This document shows positions 1 through 8,609 of a DNA stretch of 35,301 bases, piece by piece. The stretch is taken from positions 398,148-433,448 of the forward strand of contig NZ_RDBO01000020.1 in the NCBI RefSeq assembly GCF_008120935.1. Direction: 5' to 3'. A program made the translations under genes and the position numbers. This DNA comes from Streptomyces sp. sk2.1. GTDB lineage: Bacteria > Actinomycetota > Actinomycetes > Streptomycetales > Streptomycetaceae. Each line of letters starts with the position of its first letter. Within the stretch, counting starts at the first letter, position 1. The notes below the pieces were generated by a model that did not search any database, was not told the origin of the DNA, and was given only the letters and a program-made list of their open reading frames with translations.

Positions 1-78
1 CGCCCGGCCATGCCTTGCGCCGAGGCCGTCGACCCCCGGACCCGGTCGCGCCCGGACCCGACCGCGCCCGGCCTGCGC

Positions 79-795
79 TCAGTCGCCCGCCGCTGCCGCT
101 CCGGGCAGCCTCGACTCGGCGGCGTCGAGGAGCAGCTCCAGCGCGAACGGATAGCCGCTGAGCGTCATGTCCTCGGCCAGCAGCCCGGCGGTGGCAGCGA
201 TATGGGGGTAGGTGTCCGCGTCCAGGCGGCCGTAGCGGCGCTGCCACACCTGGAGATCCGCGGCCTGCGCGGCAGCCGGCAGGGCGAGCGTGGCCGAGTC
301 CAGGGCCGCGAAGGCGAGCGCCTGGTCCACGAAGGCGTGGTAGATCCGTACCACCTCCGGGTCGGGGAAGCCGGCCGACCTGAGTATGCCGAGGATCGCC
401 TCCACGGCCCGCGTCTCGTTGTTCCGCCCGGTCGTCCGGTGCGCGGCCAGCATGGCGGCCTGCGGGTGCGCCTGGTACGAGGCGTGGACGCGCAGGCCCA
501 GTTCGCGCAGGTCGCCGCGCCATTCACCGGTGGGCCGCCAGCCCTGCTGGGCGCGGCCGATGAGCTCGTCGGCGACCGCCAGCAGAAGATCGTCGGTGCT
601 GTGGAAGTACCGGTAGAGCGCACTGGGGTCGGCGCCCAGTGCGGCGCCCAGCCGCCGGACCGTCAGGGCATCCGCACCATGCTGGCCGACCAGCCTCAGC
701 GCCGTCTCCACAATGACCTGTTCGGACAGCACCGTGCCCTGTTTCGTCGGCCTTCTGCGCCGCCGCCGCGATTCCGGAACCACACGCTCACTCAT
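79..795 (-). CDS. TetR/AcrR family transcriptional regulator
   Basis: 238 residues. A basic N-terminus (RRRRRRP, residues 10-16) precedes a TetR-type helix-turn-helix at about residues 24-70, including ALTVRRLGAALGADPSALYRYF, the usual recognition-helix and YRYF pattern. The C-terminal two thirds is an all-helical ligand-binding region resembling TetR_C families. The ATG at 793-795 is chosen because the protein then begins just before the HTH; an upstream in-frame extension to 1149 overlaps the divergent permease and looks non-coding. It is divergent from the permease at 914, so it probably represses that permease-amidohydrolase-amidase set and itself. The ligand is unknown; a substrate or product of the amide pathway is an inference from position. 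Confidence 0.9.
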   Translation of the reverse strand: MSERVVPESRRRRRRPTKQGTVLSEQVIVETALRLVGQHGADALTVRRLGAALGADPSALYRYFHSTDDLLLAVADELIGRAQQGWRPTGEWRGDLRELGLRVHASYQAHPQAAMLAAHRTTGRNNETRAVEAILGILRSAGFPDPEVVRIYHAFVDQALAFAALDSATLALPAAAQAADLQVWQRRYGRLDADTYPHIAATAGLLAEDMTLSGYPFALELLLDAAESRLPGAAAAGD

Positions 796-811
796 GGCGC
801 GGAGCTTATGA

Positions 812-848
812 CAACACCATTGACCTGTTAAGGGGGCAACGGTTTCAT
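812..848 (+). promoter_or_regulatory. Candidate permease promoter with overlapping TetR operator
   Basis: TTGACC (820-825) and TTTCAT (843-848) are separated by 17 bases, a plausible sigma-70-type promoter for the permease operon, although the -10 is poor. The -35 lies inside an imperfect dyad AACA-N9-TGTT (about 813-829), where a TetR dimer from the divergent gene could bind and block both promoters. The assignment is by eye only. Confidence 0.35.
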
Positions 849-913
849 GGCCTGCCATCCGGGCTCTCCGGCGACTTTCCCCCTGAGCAAGGCGACGACC
901 GTTGGCGGTACCA

Positions 914-2419
914 GTGAAGAACGCAAGCACCACGCCGGACAGCGGCGACCAGATCCCGCGGGCCACGATGCGCAAGTCAATCGGCATCGTCGACGGCATC
1001 GTCCTCGCCGCGTCGAGCACCGCGGCCACCAGCAGCATCGGCGTCGGACTCGGCCTGATGGCGACCATCGTCGGCCTGCACCTGCCGGCGATCATGCTGC
1101 TCGCCTTCCTGCCCGTGCTCGGCATAGCCGGCGGATACGGCCGGCTCAACCGCGTCGACCCGAACGCGGGCAGCAGCTACCAGTGGGTCGGCCGCATTTT
1201 CAGTCCCTGGCTGGGCTTCCTGACCGGATGGGTCAACGTCGTCGGCACCATCGTGTTCATGGCCTACACCACGACGATCACGGGCTCGGCGATCATCCAG
1301 CTGCTGGGCCAGGCCGAGCTCCACAGCATCGGGGGCCTGGCCCTCGATCCGGACTCCACCCTTCAGTCGACCCTGCTCGGCATGGCCGTCCTGATCGCCG
1401 CCGCGCTGGTCGCGGTGCGCGGACTCGACCTGGCGGCACGTCTCCAGAAGTACCTGCTGATCTTCGAGTACGGCGTGCTGCTCGCGTTCTGCGGCTACGG
1501 TCTGTTCGCCGGTGACCAGCCCTTCTCGCTCCAGTGGTTCAACCCCTTCGACATTCCCTCGGCCGCCGCCCTCGCCCAGGGCATGGTGCTCGCGGTCTTC
1601 TGCTACTGGGGCTTCGAATCGGTCTTCAGCGTCGGCGAGGAGGTCGGCGACCCGCGGGACGCCTCCCGCGGCGGGTTCATCGCGCTGACCGTCATGATGC
1701 TTCTCTTCCTGCTCGCCGGCACCGCCTTCCAGCGGGTCCTGCCCCTGGACGAACTGGCCGACAACGGAGCGCAGGGACTCGCCTACTTCGGCACCGAGCT
1801 CGCCGAGCAGCCGCTGGCCGCCCTGCCGCTCATCGCCCTCATGTTCTCCGCGGTCGCGTCGCTCCAGGCCTCGGTCATCCCCACCGCCCGCGGGATGTAC
1901 GCGATGGGCCGCGACGGCGTTCTCGGCCCGGTCTGGACACGGTTGCACCCCAAGCACAGAACCCCCGCCGTCGGCACCCTGCTGATCACCGCGATCGCCC
2001 TGGTCCTCGCCACGCTGGCCCTGGTCATCCCCACCGTCAACGATCTGATCTTCGCCTCCGTCAACGCGATCGGCATCGTCGTCGCCCTCTACTACGCCCT
2101 GACCGCCGCGGCCGCCGCGGTGCGCTTCCGCCACCTGCTGCGCACCTCACCGCTGGAGGCCCTGCGCGCCGTCGTCGGTCCGGTGCTGGGCGCGCTCGCG
2201 CTGCTCGCCACCGGCGGCTACCTCGCCTGGACCTTCTACCGCTCCACCGACCACTTCGAGGTCTCCGCCGACAACGGATGGTTCGCGCTGCTCGTCCCGG
2301 TCCTGATGATCGGTTCCGGACTGCTGGCCGCCGCGTGGGCCCGCTGGCACCGCCGGTCGCCCTACTTCGTCCCCGCCCGCGTCCCCTCGGCCGACGGCGA
2401 GCCCACCGCCGCCGTGTGA
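914..2419 (+). CDS. APC superfamily amino acid permease
   Basis: 501 residues from the GTG at 914; a TTG at 902 is an in-frame alternative and neither has a strong ribosome site. After a short cytoplasmic N-terminus the protein begins the APC pattern with MRKSIGIVDGIVLAAS, then about twelve hydrophobic segments run to near residue 480. A charged loop after the sixth segment contains EEVGDPRDASRGGFIA, typical of APC amino acid/polyamine transporters. It would be an inner-membrane importer driven by ion or proton exchange. It is followed 87 bases later by an amidohydrolase and then an amidase, so its likely cargo is an N-acyl or amide amino compound. The specific substrate cannot be read from sequence. 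Confidence 0.9.
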   Translation: MKNASTTPDSGDQIPRATMRKSIGIVDGIVLAASSTAATSSIGVGLGLMATIVGLHLPAIMLLAFLPVLGIAGGYGRLNRVDPNAGSSYQWVGRIFSPWLGFLTGWVNVVGTIVFMAYTTTITGSAIIQLLGQAELHSIGGLALDPDSTLQSTLLGMAVLIAAALVAVRGLDLAARLQKYLLIFEYGVLLAFCGYGLFAGDQPFSLQWFNPFDIPSAAALAQGMVLAVFCYWGFESVFSVGEEVGDPRDASRGGFIALTVMMLLFLLAGTAFQRVLPLDELADNGAQGLAYFGTELAEQPLAALPLIALMFSAVASLQASVIPTARGMYAMGRDGVLGPVWTRLHPKHRTPAVGTLLITAIALVLATLALVIPTVNDLIFASVNAIGIVVALYYALTAAAAAVRFRHLLRTSPLEALRAVVGPVLGALALLATGGYLAWTFYRSTDHFEVSADNGWFALLVPVLMIGSGLLAAAWARWHRRSPYFVPARVPSADGEPTAAV

Positions 2420-2506
2420 CGTCCGCACCGCCGGTCCCCGGTGCGAACCGCGACACCTCGTTCCATCCAGCGGCCCCGGGCCGCCGAACCACCAGGAGCA
2501 CCTCCC

Positions 2507-4144
2507 ATGACCAAGGCCGATCTGGTCTTCTCCCAAGGCCCCGTGCACACCGGCGATCCCGCCCGCACCCGGGCGAGCAGCCTCGCCGTCACCGGGGAGC
2601 GGATCTCGGCCGTCGGACATGACGAGGTACGGGAACTGATCGGCCCGAAGACCGAAGTGGTCGACCTCAGGGGCAAACTGCTGCTCCCCGGCTTCCAGGA
2701 TTCCCACATCCACGCCGTCTACGGTGGCCTGGAACTCGCCGAGTGCGACCTCAGCGGCACCGAGGACGCCGGCGACTACCTGCGCCTCGTCGGGGAGTAC
2801 GCCCGCGCCCGCCCCGGCCTCGCCTGGATCACCGGCGGCGGCTGGTCGCTGGACAGCTTCGAGGGCGGGCTGCCGACCCGGCAGCTGCTCGACGCCGTGG
2901 TCCCCGACCGCCCGGTGTACCTGGTCAACCGGGACCACCACGGTGCCTGGGCCAACACCCGCGCGCTCGAACTGGCGGGGGTCGACCGGGACACTCCGGA
3001 CCCCGACGACGGCCGGATCGAGCGGGAGGCCGACGGCACGCCGAGCGGCGTCCTCCAGGAGGGCGCCACCGGTCTGGTGGCCCGGCTGCTGCCCGCGAAG
3101 ACCGCCGCCGATCGCCTCGACGGCCTGCTGCGCGCGCAGCGGCTGCTCCACTCGCTCGGGATCACCGGCTGGCAGGACGCCCTGCTCGGCGTGTTCAACG
3201 GCCAGCCCGACCCCTCCGACGCATATCTCACCGCCGCCCGCGAGGGGACTCTCACCGCCCGGGTCAACGGTGCGCTCTGGTGGGACCGCGCCCGGGGCGC
3301 CGACCAGATCCCGGAGCTGGTCGCCCGTCGCGAGAAGCTGGCCCACGGCAGGTTCCGGGCGGGCTCGGTGAAGATCATGCAGGACGGCATCGCGGAGAAC
3401 TTCACCGCCGCGATGACCGCCCCCTACCTGGACGGCTGCGGCTGCGCCACCGCCAACAGCGGCCTGAGCTTCGTCGACCCGGTCGCGCTGTGCGCGTACG
3501 TCACCGAGCTCGACGCGCTCGACTTCCAGGTGCACTTCCACGCTCTCGGCGACCGCGCGGTGCGCGAGGCGCTGAACGCGGTCGAGGCGGCCCGCACCGC
3601 CAACGGCCGCCGTGCCACCCGGCACCACCTCGCTCACCTCCAGGTGGTCCACCCCGACGACATTCCGCGTTTCGCCGAGCTCGGGGCGATAGCCAACATC
3701 CAGCCGCTCTGGGCTTCACACGAACCCCAGATGGACGAGCTGACCATCCCGTTCCTCGGCCCCGAGCGCGCTGCCCGGCAGTACCCCTTCGGTTCCCTGC
3801 TGCGAGCCGGTGCCACGCTCGCGGCGGGCAGCGACTGGTCCGTGAGCAGCCCCGACCCGCTCGCCGGAATCCACGTCGCCGTCAACCGGATGCAGCCCGG
3901 GGCGACCGACGGCCGGGTCTTCCTGCCCGAGCAGCGGCTCGACCTCGCCACCGCCGTCGCCTCCTACACCGCGGGCTCGGCCCACGTCAACGGCATGGAC
4001 GACGCCGGAACGCTGCGGCCGGGCCACCTCGCCGACCTGGTGGTCCTCGACCGGGACGTCTTCACCGAACCGGTCGAGGAGATCCACGCGGCCCGGGTCC
4101 TGCAGACCTACGTCGGGGGATCGCGGGTGTACTCCGCCTCATGA
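2507..4144 (+). CDS. YtcJ-type metal-dependent amidohydrolase
   Basis: 545 residues starting at ATG 2507, with AGGAG at 2494-2498. It shows the amidohydrolase TIM-barrel signature of the YtcJ/LAF3 group: PGFQDSHIHA with metal-binding H67 and H69, SVKIMQDG with K289 as the probable carbamylated lysine, FHALGDRAV and HHLAHLQVVHPDD for the other metal histidines, and the aspartate in GSDWSVSSPDP. The C-terminus returns to the small beta domain (GHLADLVVLDRDVF). Family members include N-substituted formamide deformylases, so hydrolysis of an N-acyl or formamide bond is likely, in the cytoplasm. It lies between a permease and an amidase in one direction, suggesting a single catabolic operon. The exact substrate is unknown. 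Confidence 0.92.
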   Translation: MTKADLVFSQGPVHTGDPARTRASSLAVTGERISAVGHDEVRELIGPKTEVVDLRGKLLLPGFQDSHIHAVYGGLELAECDLSGTEDAGDYLRLVGEYARARPGLAWITGGGWSLDSFEGGLPTRQLLDAVVPDRPVYLVNRDHHGAWANTRALELAGVDRDTPDPDDGRIEREADGTPSGVLQEGATGLVARLLPAKTAADRLDGLLRAQRLLHSLGITGWQDALLGVFNGQPDPSDAYLTAAREGTLTARVNGALWWDRARGADQIPELVARREKLAHGRFRAGSVKIMQDGIAENFTAAMTAPYLDGCGCATANSGLSFVDPVALCAYVTELDALDFQVHFHALGDRAVREALNAVEAARTANGRRATRHHLAHLQVVHPDDIPRFAELGAIANIQPLWASHEPQMDELTIPFLGPERAARQYPFGSLLRAGATLAAGSDWSVSSPDPLAGIHVAVNRMQPGATDGRVFLPEQRLDLATAVASYTAGSAHVNGMDDAGTLRPGHLADLVVLDRDVFTEPVEEIHAARVLQTYVGGSRVYSAS

Positions 4145-4218
4145 CGGACGTGCCCCTGGACCGGGCCACCCCTGCGGCCGACTCCCAGCCCCTGCGGCTC
4201 ATTTCGAAGGAACAGCAC

Positions 4219-5646
4219 ATGACCGACCTCACCGACCTCGCCTACCTGCCCGCCACCGAGGCCCTGCGCCGCTTCCGCGACCGCTCGCTCTCACCGGTCG
4301 AGCTGATGACCGCGGTCATCGCGCGTGCGGAAGCCGTAGAACCGAAGGTCAACGCCCTGGCCGAGCAGACCTTCGAGGAGGCGCTCGCCGCCGCCCGCGA
4401 GGCCGAGGCCCGCTACGGGGGCAAGGGCGAGGCACCCCGCGCGCTGGAGGGCCTGGCCGTGGCGACGAAGGAGGAGCAGCCCATCGCGGGACGCCTCAGC
4501 ACGGACGGCTCGCTGGCGTTCCGGGAGGAGATCGCCGAGCAGACGCACCCGGTGATCGAGCGGGTCCGGGCCGCCGGCGGCATCGTGCACGCCCGGACCA
4601 CGACGCCGGAGTTCAGCTGCGCGGGTTACACCCAGTCACGGCTGTGGGGCATCACCCGGAACCCGTGGAACACGGAGTTCAGTCCGGGCGGCTCCTCGGG
4701 CGGTGCGGGCGCCGCGCTCGCGGCGGGCGAGACGACGCTCGCGACCGGCTCCGACATCGGCGGCTCGATCCGCATCCCCGCTTCGTGCACGGGCACGGTC
4801 GGCTTCAAGCCGCCCTACGGGCGCGTGCCGTCGATGCCGCCCTTCAACCTCGACACGTACTGCCACGACGGCCCGATGGCGCGTACCGTCGCCGACTGCG
4901 CCCTGCTGGAGAACGTCATCGCGGGGCCCCATCCTCTGGACGCCGTCTCGCTGCGGCCCGGATTCGTCCTGCCCGAGCGGTTCGGGAGCGTCGAGGGCCT
5001 GCGCGTGGCGCTCTCGGTCACCCTCGGGGACTGGCCCGTCGATCCCGAGGTCGAGGCCAACACCCGCGCGGTCGCCGAGGCGTTGCGCGCGGCCGGTGCC
5101 GTCGTCGAGGAGGTGGAGGTCCCCATCATGCGGGCGGACGTGATGCGGGCCGCGATGATCCATTTCGGCTCGATCTTCGGCCCGTACATCGCTTCGGTCG
5201 CCGCCGAGCACGGTGACCTGCTCACCACGTACGCGCTCGACTTCGCCCGGCGGGCCGGCGAGGCCGTCCGGGAGCCCGGCAGCTTCCTCCAGGGCCTCGA
5301 ACTCGAAGCCGGGGTGCAGACGACGCTCGGTCTGCTGCTGGAACGCCACGACGTCCTGCTGTGCCCGACGACCGCCGTCCCGGCACTCGGGGCGGACGAC
5401 GACCACCTCTCGTCCAAGGTCGTGATCAACGGCGTCGAGCTGGACTTCTATCTGGAATCCGCGATGACCACACCGTTCAACATGGCCAGCCGCTGCCCGG
5501 TGCTGAGCGTGCCGTCCGGCTTCGCCTCGACCGGCGTACCGACGGGGGTGCAGATCGTCGGACGCACCTATGACGACACCACGGTGTTCCGCGTCGCGCA
5601 GGCCGTCGAGTCCGCCCGGCCCTGGAACCGCACCCCGGTCCTCTGA
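4219..5646 (+). CDS. Amidase (amidase-signature family)
   Basis: 475 residues starting at ATG 4219, with GAAGGA at 4206-4211. The amidase-signature triad is visible: K84 in VATKEEQ, the cis-serine S159 in SPGGSSGGAG and the nucleophile S183 in GSDIGGSIRIP, with the usual 24-residue spacing between the serines. These enzymes hydrolyse amides to acid and ammonia. The lysine context TKEE is less common than the usual VKD, which may reflect an aliphatic or amino-acid-amide substrate. It lies 74 bases after the amidohydrolase and ends the operon; a hairpin follows directly. With the permease it would import and fully degrade an amide nitrogen source, which is inference from context. Confidence 0.93.
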   Translation: MTDLTDLAYLPATEALRRFRDRSLSPVELMTAVIARAEAVEPKVNALAEQTFEEALAAAREAEARYGGKGEAPRALEGLAVATKEEQPIAGRLSTDGSLAFREEIAEQTHPVIERVRAAGGIVHARTTTPEFSCAGYTQSRLWGITRNPWNTEFSPGGSSGGAGAALAAGETTLATGSDIGGSIRIPASCTGTVGFKPPYGRVPSMPPFNLDTYCHDGPMARTVADCALLENVIAGPHPLDAVSLRPGFVLPERFGSVEGLRVALSVTLGDWPVDPEVEANTRAVAEALRAAGAVVEEVEVPIMRADVMRAAMIHFGSIFGPYIASVAAEHGDLLTTYALDFARRAGEAVREPGSFLQGLELEAGVQTTLGLLLERHDVLLCPTTAVPALGADDDHLSSKVVINGVELDFYLESAMTTPFNMASRCPVLSVPSGFASTGVPTGVQIVGRTYDDTTVFRVAQAVESARPWNRTPVL

Positions 5647-5662
5647 CACACCGCCGACCGGG

Positions 5663-5686
5663 CCCGGTCCGTTCGCGCGGACCGGG
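5663..5686. terminator. Bidirectional hairpin terminator between converging genes
   Basis: CCCGGTCCG (5663-5671) pairs perfectly with CGGACCGGG (5678-5686) around the loop TTCGCG. It fills the gap between the amidase stop (5646) and the stop of the converging gene (5687), so it can serve both. There is no U-tract, which is common in Streptomyces. Confidence 0.75.
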
Positions 5687-7237
5687 TCAGTCGCGGCGCC
5701 GCGCCCAGACGTCGGCGTACGGATCCGCTTCCACCCGTGCCGGGCGGGGCTCCCGGCGGCCCCCGGCGACCAGCTCCACCTCGTATCCCGCGGCGTCCTC
5801 CAGATAGGCGGCGACGTGCTCCTCGCCGCCCGCGTGCGGATAGCGGTCCGCGAAGAGCTGCCGCCAGCCGTGCTCCGGGGCCCGCGCCACCAGGGCGTCG
5901 AGGGCGGCCCGGTCGCGGACGTGGAACGCGAGGTGGTTGAGCCCGGGGCGGCGGCGGTCGTACGGCTCCGGGATCAGGTCGGGCGACTGCTCGACCACCA
6001 CGTAGCTCTCGCCGCGCCGCCAGCTCCGCCCGTGCTCCCAGCGCTGGTACGGGACGTGGCCCAGCTCGCCGAGCAGCCAGCCCCATCCCCGCTCGGCCGC
6101 CGCCAGGTCGGGCACCCACAGCTCGATGTGGTGCACCCCTCCGCCGCCGGCCCGCCCGGCCGGCAGCGCGACGGCCCGGCCCGCGCCGTGCGGCCGATGG
6201 GCCACGGAGTCGCCGTCCTCGTGCCAGTGGATCAGGAAGTGCTCCCCCGCGCGGTATCCGTCGAGCCCCGCCCGGCAGTAGGCGACCATGTCGTCCGGGA
6301 GGTCGTCCAGCGGGAACCATCTCAGCTCGGAGCACTTGTCCGGCTCGCGGTTGTGGGGTTCGCGGCCGGGGTCGTACTCCGCCTCGAAGAACCAGCCCGT
6401 CCTGGGGGCGCCGCCGGGGCCCCGGTGCTGCATGACCAGGGCGACCCGCAGCTCGTCCGGGCCGAGTTCGAGCCCGATCTCCTCGGCTGCCTCGCGGATC
6501 ATCGCCTCGCGGACGTCCTCGCCGTCCTCGACGTGCCCGGACGGGCCGTTGAACAGCCCGTCCGCGTACCCCGTGTTGGCGCGGCGGGCGAGCAGGACCT
6601 CGGAGCCCCGGCGGAGGATCAGGTGCACGTCGACGACCTCGGTGTGCCGGTGCGGCGGCACGGCGCGGGCCACCAGGGCGTAGCGCTCGTCGTGGACCCG
6701 CTTGCCCCAGAGGTCCGGATCGTCGGAGAGCCGCTCGTGGTGGACGCGCTCGGTGAATTCCGAGAGCAGCCCGGTCAGGGTCTCGGCGGGGACTCCGACG
6801 CCATTCCAGACCCCTTCGATCAGGATCAGCCGGCCGCCGGGCCGCAGCAGGCCGAACCAGTGGCGCAGGGCCGCGGCCGGATCGGGCAGCAGCCACACCA
6901 CGTGCCGGGCCAGGATGACGTCGAACTGCCTTCTGCCGACCGGCGGTCGGGCCGCGTCCCCGAGGAGCACCCCGGTCCCCGTCCCGGCGAGCTTGGCCCG
7001 TGCCTGCTCCACCATGCGCGGGGACCGGTCGAGGGCCGTGACCCGGTGGCCCTGCCCGGCGACGAGGAGGGAGAGGCTCCCGGTGCCGCATCCCAGGTCC
7101 AGCACCTCGGAACGCTCCCCGGGCAGCCAGCTCTCCATCCGCCGCGCCCAGGCGTGCCGGACCACCGGGTCGAGCAGGCCGTGGTCGGGTTCCTCGTCGA
7201 AGGAGTCGGCCGCGGAGTCCCAGTCGATCGTCGTCAT
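5687..7237 (-). CDS. Trifunctional SAM methyltransferase / NUDIX hydrolase / VOC protein
   Basis: 516 residues starting at ATG 7237. Three complete domains follow in one frame. Residues about 1-195 are a class I methyltransferase (motif I VLDLGCGTG at 45-53, acidic D70, post-motif LRPGGRLILIEG). Residues about 197-345 are a NUDIX hydrolase with a perfect Nudix box (G234, E240, R248-E249, E252-E253, G255). Residues about 366-492 are a VOC/glyoxalase-like domain with candidate metal ligands H370, H435 and E488. The NUDIX domain would cleave a nucleoside diphosphate-linked substrate. The methyltransferase could modify a small molecule, and the VOC domain could bind or transform one. It stands alone; the next gene upstream on the same strand is a lipase stopping 222 bases away. 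No substrate can be assigned. Confidence 0.9.
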   Translation of the reverse strand: MTTIDWDSAADSFDEEPDHGLLDPVVRHAWARRMESWLPGERSEVLDLGCGTGSLSLLVAGQGHRVTALDRSPRMVEQARAKLAGTGTGVLLGDAARPPVGRRQFDVILARHVVWLLPDPAAALRHWFGLLRPGGRLILIEGVWNGVGVPAETLTGLLSEFTERVHHERLSDDPDLWGKRVHDERYALVARAVPPHRHTEVVDVHLILRRGSEVLLARRANTGYADGLFNGPSGHVEDGEDVREAMIREAAEEIGLELGPDELRVALVMQHRGPGGAPRTGWFFEAEYDPGREPHNREPDKCSELRWFPLDDLPDDMVAYCRAGLDGYRAGEHFLIHWHEDGDSVAHRPHGAGRAVALPAGRAGGGGVHHIELWVPDLAAAERGWGWLLGELGHVPYQRWEHGRSWRRGESYVVVEQSPDLIPEPYDRRRPGLNHLAFHVRDRAALDALVARAPEHGWRQLFADRYPHAGGEEHVAAYLEDAAGYEVELVAGGRREPRPARVEADPYADVWARRRD

Positions 7238-7459
7238 GGGTCGATCGTGCCAGCCGCCACCGACAACGGCGCCCCTCCGGACGGATCGCGATCGGCTCGC
7301 GGTGGTGAATCCGGGCGCACGGGCCGTTCGAGCGGCGCCACACCGGCTCACGGCGGTACGAAGGGGCACGGCCGGACCGGCCCCCCGTACCGCCGCGGGT
7401 GCGACCGCTCGTCACCGGCGCACGGAGCGCCCCGGGCCCCGCCCTCCGGGCGAGAGCCT

Positions 7460-8353
7460 TCAGCCGATGACCGAGGCGCAGGTGGTGGGGGTGGCGTGTG
7501 CCGGGTCGAGGGCGTTCACCACCTCGTGGTAGGCGATCCGGTCGACGGTGCCGATCGCCACGTGCTCGGAGAGGTCGAGCGGGCACAGGTCCTGGAGCAG
7601 GACGTTGCGCACGTTCGGCCCGTCCAGGAACTGCGTGCGGTACGGGGTCACGACCTCGTCGTACCGGGTCGCGATGACGGTGTACTTCACGCCCGGCACG
7701 GTGTCGTCGCCCGCGTTGAGCCTGGTCATGAACGGGGAGCCCGCCACCTGGTCGGCGAGGCCGGGGGTGTTGGCGTTCAGCAGGTCCTCGACCCCGGGGA
7801 AGTACGGCAGCAGTTTCGTCAGCCCGAGGAGGGTGGTGCCGTGGTTGTCGGGGGCGAGCCCGATCAGGGCGTTCACCTTGGCGGCGCCGCCGAGGAACTT
7901 CAGGTAGTAGTTCGGCATCATGCCGCCCTGGGAGTGGCCGACGAGGTCGGCCTCGGGAGCACCGGTGGCGGCGAGCACCTTGTCGACGAACGCGGCGAGC
8001 TGACCGGCCGACTTGTCGATCGGGCCGAGGCCGTTGAAGAGCGGCACGCCGGGCAGCTGGCCGTAGTCGAGGGAGTAGACGCAGTAGCCCCGGTTGACCA
8101 GGTAGGGCGCGAGGACCAGCCAGTTGTCGATGGAGTTCCCGAAGGTCCCGTGGACCAGGACGACCGGTCGGGGGTGGGCTGCGGAGGGCTTGCAGGAGTA
8201 GTCGTTCCAGCCGCGGGAGGTGGCCGCGGCGGCGGTGGGGGCGGCCGCGGCCGCGGTGGTCGTGGAGGCGGCGACTGCGGCGACGGCGAGGAGCAGTGCG
8301 GCGAGGGTCCTGCGCGCACGTGGGGTGCGCGACGCACGGTTCCAGGGCAGCAT
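7460..8353 (-). CDS. Secreted lipase/esterase (alpha/beta hydrolase)
   Basis: 297 residues starting at ATG 8353, with AAGGAG just upstream. Residues 1-38 form a signal peptide: basic RRTL, a hydrophobic alanine/leucine core and an AAAAA cleavage region. The mature part is a triacylglycerol-lipase-like alpha/beta hydrolase with oxyanion HG (69-70), nucleophile S141 in VGHSQGG, probable acid D232 in RYDEVVTPY and probable H264 in SEHVAI. Four cysteines (C54, C91, C257, C292) fit two disulfides in an exported enzyme. It would hydrolyse extracellular lipid esters. Paired TTAC-N6-GTAA boxes about 100 bases upstream may control it. Confidence 0.92.
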   Translation of the reverse strand: MLPWNRASRTPRARRTLAALLLAVAAVAASTTTAAAAAPTAAAATSRGWNDYSCKPSAAHPRPVVLVHGTFGNSIDNWLVLAPYLVNRGYCVYSLDYGQLPGVPLFNGLGPIDKSAGQLAAFVDKVLAATGAPEADLVGHSQGGMMPNYYLKFLGGAAKVNALIGLAPDNHGTTLLGLTKLLPYFPGVEDLLNANTPGLADQVAGSPFMTRLNAGDDTVPGVKYTVIATRYDEVVTPYRTQFLDGPNVRNVLLQDLCPLDLSEHVAIGTVDRIAYHEVVNALDPAHATPTTCASVIG

Positions 8354-8451
8354 CGTGGGGTCTCCTTGCGGCTCAGGGGAGTTTCGATGTCTGTGCACCC
8401 TGCGGCCCGGACCACAAGTTCTGACGCTGGCTCTGCTTGCTTCGTGCCAAA

Positions 8452-8493
8452 TTACGCGTGAGTAAGGTGGCATGGGAAGTTACGCGTCGGTAA
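8452..8493. promoter_or_regulatory. Twin inverted-repeat operator boxes TTACGCGT-N2-GTAA
   Basis: Two 14-base boxes, TTACGCGTGAGTAA (8452-8465) and TTACGCGTCGGTAA (8480-8493), share TTACGCGT and end in GTAA, with centres 28 bases apart. They lie about 100 bases upstream of the lipase start and about 117 bases upstream of the divergent membrane gene, so they could control either or both. The dyad form suits a TetR- or MarR-like dimer; no such regulator is adjacent. Confidence 0.5.
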
Positions 8494-8609
8494 AAAGTGT
8501 CGGCGCGTCAACCCTGCGGGGCGGAACCGTGCGGACGGCCCGGTCCCGCGGTCCGCCATCCGGCCCAGCCCCGACTGCACGAACGGCCGATGCCCCGGAA
8601 CGTGGGGAC

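Noticed and set aside
35..66. 16-bp imperfect tandem repeat after the TetR gene
   Set aside because: There are only two copies with two mismatches in proline/arginine-like GC-rich DNA; no structure or function is supported.
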